Part shown: positions 1 to 5,607 of the stretch, piece after piece | How positions within the stretch are numbered: the first letter of the stretch is position 1 | How the letters are laid out: the number at the start of each line of letters is the position of its first letter | From: Candidatus Hermodarchaeota archaeon | GTDB taxonomy: Archaea; Asgardarchaeota; Hermodarchaeia; Hermodarchaeales; Hermodarchaeaceae | Assembly: GCA_016840595.1 (NCBI GenBank) | Contig: JAEOSA010000087.1 | Coordinates: 1 to 7,987 of the forward strand | Direction: 5' to 3' | DNA: 7,987 bases | Program-made: the position numbers and the translations under genes | Notes under the pieces: generated by a model | What the model was told of the DNA's origin: nothing | The model's input: the letters and a program-made list of their open reading frames with translations, nothing else | Databases searched by the model: none

Positions 1-363
1 TATGTTCCACCCTGGGGATGGCTTCCGTTTGATTTAATTGCAGCCGGACCAGGGAGTGACCCGATTGATACATACTACAATTCACTGTATGCTACTGGAG
101 GACCATTTGTGACCTTATGGCAAATTGTAGCCAGTGATTATATTGCCGAACGGCGAACAGAAAGAGCTGAACTCTTTGCGCATCAACTCCATCGAGTGGA
201 AGAAGAAGTATGGCATAGCTTTGGCTCACTGCCAATTATTGACAATCAGTACTTAACTACAAATGTTGCCACTTTACTTGCGCTCACTACTACTCTAATA
301 TTATTAACTAGCCTTGTTGTAGTTGCGTATCGACGTCAACCGGAGGAGGACCCGGAACAGTGA
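1..363 (+). CDS. C-terminal part of a membrane-anchored transglutaminase-like protein (5' end outside window)
   Basis: The reading frame is open from base 1 to the TGA at 361-363, so this is the last 120 residues of a longer protein. The first visible residues, YVPPWGWLPFDL, resemble the end of transglutaminase/protease-like domains, where a V-P-x-x-G-W-x-P-x-D segment carries the catalytic Asp; the Cys and His would lie upstream. A charged helical stretch rich in Glu and Arg follows. Near the C-terminus is one hydrophobic segment of about 22 residues (VATLLALTTTLILL onward) ending in YRR and an acidic tail. This looks like a stop-transfer anchor with the catalytic domain outside the cell and a short cytoplasmic tail, although no signal peptide can be seen here. 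The stop overlaps the GTG start of bshC by 4 bases (GTGA), so the two are probably co-transcribed. The transglutaminase call rests on about 12 residues and is tentative. A GTG at 109 is not the start, because the frame runs through it. Confidence 0.55.
   Translation, partial: YVPPWGWLPFDLIAAGPGSDPIDTYYNSLYATGGPFVTLWQIVASDYIAERRTERAELFAHQLHRVEEEVWHSFGSLPIIDNQYLTTNVATLLALTTTLILLTSLVVVAYRRQPEEDPEQ
342..350 (+). promoter_or_regulatory. Ribosome binding site of bshC (GGAGGAGGA)
   Basis: A strong Shine-Dalgarno match lies inside the last codons of the upstream gene and ends 9 bases before the GTG at 360. This spacing favours the GTG over the in-frame ATGs at 375 and 387, and it fits translational coupling across the 4-base gene overlap. 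Confidence 0.6.
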
Positions 364-2129
364 TCCCACCGGTAATGCCGAGTAAGATGTATTCAGAGTA
401 TGTATTCGATGGTCATGAGGCTGCCCCCCGATTTTGGGGACCAATCCCTCTCAATATGAAGGAAGCTGTGACCATCAGTCGCCCACTTATCAAAGGATAT
501 CACACCAATCAACAACCCCTCTTTTCCCAAGAGCGATTTAGCAAATTTTGTGATACATTACAAAATATTCACCGAGAATATCAAGGACTAACTCCGAAGG
601 TGAAGAAGAACTTAGACCTCCTAGAAGAACAGACCGCAGTTGTGGAGGCGGGACACCAACCAGCTTTGTTTGGTGGCCCCGGCTTTATAATTAATAAACT
701 CGCCACCATTACCCGACTCGCAACTTTGCAGAACACAGTTCCTATCATGTTTGTGGGTGATCACGACCATGAACAAAAGGAATTAACCGTAATTCATTTG
801 CCTAGCCCAGGACCCCGAGGAATCACATTCTCGATGCCTGTCCCCCGTGAATACAAACAATCACCTATGCATGTGTTACCACTCCCCTCACAAACCTGGT
901 TTAACCAAGCAATAACGAAAATTACCTCAACCTATCATGAACTAGTTGCAGGATTGCCCAAAGAACTAAAGAGTCAATACGAGAACCGAATCCAAACGCT
1001 TACCAACATCCTTGAATCAACATTCACCCAGGCAAGCACTATTTCGGAGTGGAGTTTGCTCCTCTGGATGCAAATCGTTAACCTGTCGCAGGACAGTGGA
1101 ATCTTATTCCAAGTTTTTTCGAACTCGAGCATACGCCAACTCATGCTCCCAGCTTTTGAGTACCTATTGAAATCCCCAACCCGCTCTCGTCTCATCCAAG
1201 CCTTAAATCATAGCGGAAGTCAACTCAAAGAATTTGGCTATACCCCCGGTATTGGCGTTCGCGATGAAGATTATGTGCCTTTTCATCTTGAATGTCCGAC
1301 AAAAGATTGTCACCGAACCCGTTTGGATCCTACTCTCATTCACTCATCGACGAACGGCAAAGTTGAGATAAGCGCCCGTTGTCCTAAATGTAGAACCGAC
1401 CATTCAATCCAGGTAAAAGAAAAATCGCCAGACCTCAGCCCATGGTCTGACTTTCTTTCACCCCGAGTTGATACACGTGCGTTTCTCGTACAAAGCTATA
1501 CTCCCGTGATTCTACACATAGGAGGTGCTGGTGAAACGGATTATCACGCCCAAGTGTCCCCAGCACTCGAAGCAATTCAAAGCACATCTCCAATCTTCTT
1601 TCGATACACTCGTCTTTATTACGGAAATCCTTGGACTCGACGCCAAGCACAGAAACTAACGAGTGAAAACCTGAGTTCACTTCAACTGAGTGAACTTCAG
1701 TTCCACACTTCTGCAATTGCTACCGGATATAACGAAGATAATCCCGGAGTCACTCGCGCTCTCTTTGCAGCAAGTGGAGAATATATTCTAGAAACAGCAG
1801 CACAACTCATCTCTGATGAATCACGACTTGAGAAGGAACGAATGGATACAATCATTCAACAACGTGAATCTACTGACCCAACATCCAAAGAAAAGCTGCA
1901 ATCAAAGGTGGGTGTTCTAACACGTCGTCGCCAACTAGTCCAGACCTATCTTTCACAAATGTTTGGTCGCTATTCTCCTGAACGATTGGGTCAAGAATCA
2001 AGTTTTGCATGGATAGACAGTGCCATTTCCGTTGGTCCCAATGAGCTCTTCAATCGTCTTTCAGCTCATTATCAGCCGCTGACACCACCATCTGCCACAT
2101 ACTACCTCTTTGATGAACCTAATGAATAG
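360..2129 (+). CDS. bshC: BshC, putative cysteine-adding enzyme of bacillithiol synthesis, with zinc-ribbon-like insertion
   Basis: BshC is thought to add cysteine to GlcN-malate, the last step of bacillithiol synthesis, in the cytoplasm. The 589 residues carry family signatures in the expected order. GHQPALFGGPGF (98-109) followed by a K-rich helix corresponds to the bacterial GQQAGLxTGP segment. FVGDHDHE (131-138) corresponds to the bacterial GEDHDF region. LSPRVDTRAFLVQ (366-378) followed by HIGGAGETDYHAQ (386-398) corresponds to the LS..V.TRP..Q...P and GGPGEIxYWAQ segments. A helical, coiled-coil-like stretch (about 485-535) sits near the C-terminus, as in BshC. The protein is about 50 residues longer than the Bacillus enzyme (about 540). 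Part of the excess is an insertion at 310-350 with C312-x4-C317 and C341-x2-C344, which could bind zinc. The GTG start overlaps the previous stop and has a good ribosome binding site; ATGs at 375 and 387 are alternatives. Family assignment is firm; the substrate is inferred from the neighbouring bshA and bshB. Confidence 0.88.
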   Translation: MIPPVMPSKMYSEYVFDGHEAAPRFWGPIPLNMKEAVTISRPLIKGYHTNQQPLFSQERFSKFCDTLQNIHREYQGLTPKVKKNLDLLEEQTAVVEAGHQPALFGGPGFIINKLATITRLATLQNTVPIMFVGDHDHEQKELTVIHLPSPGPRGITFSMPVPREYKQSPMHVLPLPSQTWFNQAITKITSTYHELVAGLPKELKSQYENRIQTLTNILESTFTQASTISEWSLLLWMQIVNLSQDSGILFQVFSNSSIRQLMLPAFEYLLKSPTRSRLIQALNHSGSQLKEFGYTPGIGVRDEDYVPFHLECPTKDCHRTRLDPTLIHSSTNGKVEISARCPKCRTDHSIQVKEKSPDLSPWSDFLSPRVDTRAFLVQSYTPVILHIGGAGETDYHAQVSPALEAIQSTSPIFFRYTRLYYGNPWTRRQAQKLTSENLSSLQLSELQFHTSAIATGYNEDNPGVTRALFAASGEYILETAAQLISDESRLEKERMDTIIQQRESTDPTSKEKLQSKVGVLTRRRQLVQTYLSQMFGRYSPERLGQESSFAWIDSAISVGPNELFNRLSAHYQPLTPPSATYYLFDEPNE

Positions 2130-2143
2130 TAGGACATTCTAAG

Positions 2144-2177
2144 CATATTTTTATTAGATCGGAACATGGAGTTCCGA
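2144..2177 (+). promoter_or_regulatory. Promoter and palindromic operator candidate for the nitroreductase gene
   Basis: A TATA-like AT-rich run (CATATTTTTATTA, 2144-2156) is followed by a perfect 7-base inverted repeat, TCGGAAC-N5-GTTCCGA (2159-2177). With an archaeal spacing of about 26 bases from the TATA centre, transcription would start near 2176, inside or at the edge of the palindrome and only about 8 bases before the ATG at 2184. That is a usual position for an archaeal repressor site. It could instead form a small RNA hairpin if transcription begins in bshC. The call is inferred from position and symmetry only. Confidence 0.4.
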
Positions 2178-2183
2178 ATAACC

Positions 2184-2696
2184 ATGAATTTGCTTGATAT
2201 CATTAAGGGTCGACGGAGCATTCGCAAGTACCAATCCCGGGAAGTCGAACAAGAGAAGATTGATAAAATTCTCGAAGCTGCACGATGGGCACCTTCAGCG
2301 TCGAACCGTCAACCGTGGCATTTTATCGTAATTCGGGACCCTGAGACCCGCAAGAAGCTCGGGGCTATTCACTCACATGGCAGATTCATGAAAGAATCTC
2401 CTGTGGTAATTGCCGTGCTTGGAGACCCTGAAGCTCACGAAAAATATTTTCTGTGCGATCCTCATCAAGCAATCCAGAATATCATGCTTATGGCATATTA
2501 CCTTGAGCTAGGAACTTGCTGGATGGGCGTTCGGGGAACTTCATTTGAACCAAAGATGAAGACACTCTTAGGTGTCCCAGAATCACTCCACCTTATCTGT
2601 ACGATTTCACTCGGCTATCCCGATGAGGAACGAACGAAAATGCGCAAGACATTATCGGAGATTGTATCTTGGGAACGTTTTGGGCAAAGAAAATAA
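2184..2696 (+). CDS. Nitroreductase-family FMN-dependent oxidoreductase
   Basis: This encodes a compact 170-residue member of the nitroreductase family, whose members are usually homodimers binding FMN and using NAD(P)H. The N-terminal DIIKGRRSIRKY (5-16) is the classic segment whose arginines contact the FMN phosphate. WAPSASNRQPWHFIVI (35-50) is the second FMN-binding signature, and GTCWMGV plus the C-terminal half complete the fold. The substrate cannot be told from sequence. I start at ATG 2184 because the protein then begins MNLLDIIKGRRS, as is typical for the family, and GGAG lies 12 bases upstream. An in-frame ATG at 2166 would add six residues (MEFRIT) and falls in the middle of a palindrome. 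The gene follows bshC by 54 bases and its stop is 9 bases from the stop of the convergent bshA. Lying between two bacillithiol genes, it could act in thiol or electrophile redox chemistry, but that is only guilt by association. Confidence 0.88.
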   Translation: MNLLDIIKGRRSIRKYQSREVEQEKIDKILEAARWAPSASNRQPWHFIVIRDPETRKKLGAIHSHGRFMKESPVVIAVLGDPEAHEKYFLCDPHQAIQNIMLMAYYLELGTCWMGVRGTSFEPKMKTLLGVPESLHLICTISLGYPDEERTKMRKTLSEIVSWERFGQRK

Positions 2697-2705
2697 AATG
2701 CTAGT

Positions 2706-3812
2706 CTAGCTTTGAAGCACTTTATTGTAGATAACTTCGTATTGTGGTAGAACTTTGTCAATTGTATGACGTTCAATAATGGTTTGCCGGGCCTTGGTCC
2801 CAAGTCGGTTTGCTAGCGTCTGATCTGTGAGTATTGCATACAATTTGTCTGCCATTGCATCGATATCCCCAAAGGGCACCAGAAGCCCATTTTCCCCATC
2901 ATCAATAATTTCTGGAATACCACCCACTGCTGTTGAAACAACCGGTAACCCAGCACTCATGGCTTCTAAGAGAGAGAGTGGAGCACCTTCGAGTTCGGAG
3001 CTTAAGGCAAAGGCGTAGCCGCAGCGAAGATATTGATAGATGTCCCGTTTAAATCCGGGACATTGGACCCGGTCATTCAATTCGAACTCGCGAATCAAGC
3101 GGTCGACTTCTGGTCGTGTTGGACCATCACCGAGTAGAAGTAGTTCGACATCATCCAGCTTATCAGCAATTTGTGCAAATGCAGTTACTAAGTCTTGAAC
3201 GCGTTTAACGGGACGGAAATTGGACACGTGTATCACTTGGCGTTTTCCTTCATTTGTGGTGAATTCACATGCGTTTGGTTTGTATAATTCAGTGTCAGTG
3301 AAATTCGTGATTGGTTCAACCAAACATCGTATTCCCAAGGTTTGTTCGGCTGTTTGACAGATATGTTGGGTAACGCATGTGACTGCATTGGCACTCTCCA
3401 CTGCATAGCGCGTAGCAAGTTGATAGGACGGGTCCGCGCCTAGCGTATGCACATCAGAGCCATGTAGTGTTACGACATAGGGAATGCCCGTCATCAGCTG
3501 AGCTATATTAGCAGATACAGCATGAGGGATAGCATAGTGAACATGTAACAGGTCCAATTCATATTTTCGTGTGATTTGAACCATTCGAGAGGCGAGAGCA
3601 ACGGTGTATGGAGGATACCGAAAGAGGGGATATTCTAAAACATCAACGAGATTCACAGTGACATTCTCGTATTGGCCTTCCTGGAGCTCAAAAGGCACTT
3701 CGTAAGTGATAAAGTGCACTTCATGTCCTCGTTTGCCTAGTTCGACTCCCAACCTTGTGGCCAGAAGTCCAGAACCTCCGACTCCAGGGTAACATGTGAT
3801 TCCAATTCGCAT
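2706..3812 (-). CDS. bshA: BshA, UDP-GlcNAc:L-malate glycosyltransferase (first bacillithiol enzyme)
   Basis: BshA transfers GlcNAc from UDP-GlcNAc to L-malate, giving GlcNAc-malate, in the cytoplasm. The 368-residue protein is a GT4/GT-B glycosyltransferase of almost the same length as the Bacillus enzyme (377). The N-terminus [18 protein letters not shown], the nearby HEVHFIT (30-36), HVHYAIPHA (90-98), VVTLHGSD (113-120) and [11 protein letters not shown] (197-207) match BshA more specifically than generic GT4 enzymes. The nucleotide-sugar region is clear: LLGDGP (226-231), then the E-x7-E pair E275 and E283 in EGAPLSLLE, then [16 protein letters not shown]. The ATG at 3812 gives the normal BshA N-terminus; no strong ribosome binding site precedes it. 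The gene converges with the nitroreductase and diverges from bshB. The TAG stop lies inside a short 11-base palindrome (2700-2710). Confidence 0.93.
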   Translation of the reverse strand: MRIGITCYPGVGGSGLLATRLGVELGKRGHEVHFITYEVPFELQEGQYENVTVNLVDVLEYPLFRYPPYTVALASRMVQITRKYELDLLHVHYAIPHAVSANIAQLMTGIPYVVTLHGSDVHTLGADPSYQLATRYAVESANAVTCVTQHICQTAEQTLGIRCLVEPITNFTDTELYKPNACEFTTNEGKRQVIHVSNFRPVKRVQDLVTAFAQIADKLDDVELLLLGDGPTRPEVDRLIREFELNDRVQCPGFKRDIYQYLRCGYAFALSSELEGAPLSLLEAMSAGLPVVSTAVGGIPEIIDDGENGLLVPFGDIDAMADKLYAILTDQTLANRLGTKARQTIIERHTIDKVLPQYEVIYNKVLQS

Positions 3813-3927
3813 CGTCTGTCGAAAGGCATCCTGTCTTTCCTACCCTTATGTGTTGCTCTATACGTCTGTTAGCACTCCGTCTTAAGACGAGGAAACCTTT
3901 TGGAAGAGAACCCGTGTAATATTCTGT
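3813..3927. promoter_or_regulatory. Divergent bshA-bshB promoter region with 12-base palindrome
   Basis: These 115 bases must hold the promoters of both divergent genes. CTATAC/GTATAG at 3858-3863 could be a TATA element for bshA, with transcription then starting near 3833, or for bshB. CTTAAGA at 3881-3887 is another weak candidate for bshB. A perfect 12-base palindrome, CGTCTTAAGACG, lies at 3878-3889. The related direct repeat CGTCTGT occurs at 3863-3869 and again at 3813-3819, next to the bshA start. This arrangement suggests a shared regulator site, but which TATA serves which gene is uncertain. Confidence 0.4.
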
Positions 3928-4605
3928 ATGACCGATTCCTCGTCTCGTCACCTTCTAGTAGTTGCAGCCCATCCCGATGATGAGACATTTGGGTGCGGAG
4001 GCACTATTGCCCTTGAAAGGGCAAACGGAAACCCAGTGACAGTGTGTTGCCTTACAGGCACCGCAGCCCGACACCGAGAATTACAAGCTGCCTGCGACAC
4101 GCTGGGTGCAGAGGTTATTGCACTGAAAGCCAAAGATATGACACTAACAATCTCAGAGGTCACCAACAGCCTCATTCCGATTATTCATGAGAAACGTCCA
4201 GAAGCCATCATTTCCCACAGTGCTGAGGATTACCATCCAGATCATCGCATCGTTCATGAAGCAGTTCTCCGAGCGGCCGAATGGGCGGGTCATTCTACGC
4301 AGTATAAGAGTAAAGCATGGCGCCCGAAGCGTCTTCTATTTATGGAAATCAACAACCTTCTCTCCATGCCTACGGTGCTAGTCGATATTTCTGATTATAT
4401 AGAGTTGAAAACTGATGCGATTTATGCATATGCGAGTCAAATGAAAAAGACTGAGGAGTACTATCTCTTCTTCAATCTGCAAAAAGGGCGATTACGTGGT
4501 CTGCAAGCGGGATGTGAATACGCTGAAGCCTTCCAGGAGATCCTCATGCCCATACATGGTCCCTTCTATTCTCCTACACCCACTGTTAAGACAATATTCA
4601 CGTAA
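3928..4605 (+). CDS. bshB: BshB-type zinc-dependent N-deacetylase (PIG-L/LmbE family)
   Basis: BshB removes the acetyl group from GlcNAc-malate to give GlcN-malate, the second bacillithiol step. The 225-residue length is typical. The PIG-L/LmbE signature AHPDDE is at 14-19, followed by FGCGGT. By family analogy H15, D18 and H106 are the zinc ligands, D17 the general base and H103 the second catalytic histidine, in the motif DYHPDHR (101-107). TGTAARHRELQAACDTLG (43-60) matches the conserved R-x2-E-x3-A-x3-LG substrate-side helix, and GCEYAEAFQE (195-204) matches the family's C-terminal motif. The ATG at 3928 puts the first beta strand at the normal distance; no ribosome binding site is close to it. 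PIG-L enzymes also act on mycothiol precursors and bacillithiol conjugates, so the precise substrate comes from divergent bshA and nearby bshC. The family is certain and the BshB role very likely. Confidence 0.88.
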   Translation: MTDSSSRHLLVVAAHPDDETFGCGGTIALERANGNPVTVCCLTGTAARHRELQAACDTLGAEVIALKAKDMTLTISEVTNSLIPIIHEKRPEAIISHSAEDYHPDHRIVHEAVLRAAEWAGHSTQYKSKAWRPKRLLFMEINNLLSMPTVLVDISDYIELKTDAIYAYASQMKKTEEYYLFFNLQKGRLRGLQAGCEYAEAFQEILMPIHGPFYSPTPTVKTIFT

Positions 4606-4680
4606 AGATTGACTAAAACTAGCAATAATCATGGTGACGATTTTGGAATCTAGAAATCATGGTTGATTAGCGATTATAGT

Positions 4681-4753
4681 CTTTAAACAAAAAAGCGCCT
4701 GTCTAGAATTATTATTTGGATTATCCTCTACAGTTTGTAATCATTTAGAGGAT
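4681..4753 (-). terminator. Convergent-gene spacer with 8-base-pair hairpin and T tract
   Basis: The 162-base spacer between bshB and the convergent membrane-protein gene contains a perfect 8-base inverted repeat, ATCCTCTA (4723-4730) and TAGAGGAT (4746-4753), with a 15-base loop. Read on the minus strand it is followed by AT-rich sequence and then GCGCTTTTTTGTTTAAAG (4681-4698), a T-rich tract of the kind that ends archaeal transcription. It could end minus-strand transcripts, and the symmetric hairpin could also serve bshB. A 9-base direct repeat AATCATGGT at 4627 and 4655 also lies in this spacer. No gene is visible in it. Confidence 0.4.
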
Positions 4754-4767
4754 TTGAAATATTTTGG

Positions 4768-5451
4768 TTATAGGATGATGAGTGAAAGGAATATTAGCCA
4801 TCCTCCGATGATTACTTCAAATAGAATCGCTGAAAGACCACCAATTGTATTAAGGGTTTCAAAGACTTTAGATGTAGGTTTTACAAGTTTTATCCCATTG
4901 CCGAAGCCAACGAAAATGCTGGCCACAATTCCTATCCATCCAATGATTGGGTGTACAACTACAAAGGTAACAAGCATGATTGAAAAAGCGAGTGTACCAA
5001 TGGACCAACAGAGCATTACAAATGCAAATCTATTGCTTTTTGTTTGGAGAATGGTTCGATACGAGTCAAACAACGAATTTTTTTCATCACCACTAGTACC
5101 TGAGTATTGTCTTGCTATATCGAGAAGTCCCCAGTAGTCTTTTTCGATATAGACTTGGATAGAGCCTTCTCCTATTCGAAAAATAACCAAAACAATTCCA
5201 AGTATTAAGTAATACGGACTAAAAACAATAAACAACAGTATCGCAAGTGTAATGACACAACCATGTTCTATAAGCGCTAATACGATACTTATTTGAAATT
5301 TCTTTGGATCTTTATTGATCTTTTGCAACACAGCGTCTGAGTCGTAATGCTTTGGCGTTGGTTCTAAAATATAACCAAATGCTGCCATTGCAAGTTGTAG
5401 TACAAAAATAAACAGAAAGAGAAAACCAGATAAGAGCATTGCGATAATCAA
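4768..5451 (-). CDS. Six-helix integral membrane protein resembling DUF4386
   Basis: I do not recognise a defined function. The 227-residue protein has six predicted membrane helices at about 2-27, 53-76, 79-100, 142-165, 168-190 and 203-226. The larger hydrophilic loops are at about 30-52 and 102-140. The length, helix layout and the FRIGEGSIQVYIEKDYW segment (91-107) resemble the uncharacterised DUF4386 membrane family, which I offer as a moderate-confidence match. The start is probably TTG at 5451: GGAGGA ends six bases before it and a clear TATA box lies further upstream. The first ATG is four codons later (5439) and is badly spaced from that site. The gene is visibly more AT-rich than its neighbours: 5161-5220 has 20 G+C of 60 by my count, against 33 of 60 in 2281-2340 of the nitroreductase. 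It has its own promoter, so an operon with the UPF0282 gene is not needed. Confidence 0.75.
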   Translation of the reverse strand: MIIAMLLSGFLFLFIFVLQLAMAAFGYILEPTPKHYDSDAVLQKINKDPKKFQISIVLALIEHGCVITLAILLFIVFSPYYLILGIVLVIFRIGEGSIQVYIEKDYWGLLDIARQYSGTSGDEKNSLFDSYRTILQTKSNRFAFVMLCWSIGTLAFSIMLVTFVVVHPIIGWIGIVASIFVGFGNGIKLVKPTSKVFETLNTIGGLSAILFEVIIGGWLIFLSLIIL

Positions 5452-5457
5452 AGAGAA

Positions 5458-5463
5458 TCCTCC
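5458..5463 (-). promoter_or_regulatory. Ribosome binding site deciding a TTG start
   Basis: On the minus strand GGAGGA is followed by six bases (TTCTCT) and then TTG at 5451. The next in-frame ATG (5439) would be 18 bases away, so the site supports initiation at TTG. Confidence 0.6.
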
Positions 5464-5496
5464 GATTTATTCTTCTATTCCTCTTCAATCATTCAC

Positions 5497-5512
5497 ATTT
5501 TATATATTTCAT
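5497..5512 (-). promoter_or_regulatory. Archaeal-type TATA box and BRE of the membrane-protein gene
   Basis: Read on the minus strand, ATGAAATATATAAAAT gives a purine-rich BRE-like GAAA followed directly by TATATAAAA. Counting about 26 bases from the box centre puts the transcription start near 5476, about 13 bases before the GGAGGA and 25 before the TTG start. This is the clearest archaeal promoter in the window. Confidence 0.6.
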
Positions 5513-5607
5513 TTATTGTTGACAATATTTGCCTTAAAGACAATAGACGATAACAACAAGCAATAGTAGTCAACTTTGAATTTAACCTGAACCCCTCAAC
5601 CGAAGGG

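Noticed and set aside
109..363. A short complete 84-residue membrane protein beginning at GTG 109
   Set aside because: The same frame is open back to base 1 and encodes recognisable transglutaminase-end residues, with no ribosome binding site before 109.
2166..2183. ATG 2166 as the nitroreductase start
   Set aside because: It sits in the spacer of a perfect inverted repeat, has no clear ribosome binding site, and adds six residues before the typical MNLLDIIKGRRS start.
2700..2710. Palindrome GCTAG-T-CTAGC at the nitroreductase/bshA junction, as a terminator
   Set aside because: The arms leave a one-base loop and there is no T-rich tract. It overlaps the bshA stop codon and looks like chance.
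4754..5137. A 127-codon plus-strand open frame over the membrane-protein gene
   Set aside because: It is antisense to a frame with six clean membrane helices, a ribosome binding site and a TATA box, and its own product has no recognisable pattern.
5592..5607. Small hairpin CCCT-N7-AGGG after the UPF0282 stop, as a terminator
   Set aside because: The stem is only four base pairs and no strong T tract follows on the minus strand, so it cannot be separated from chance.
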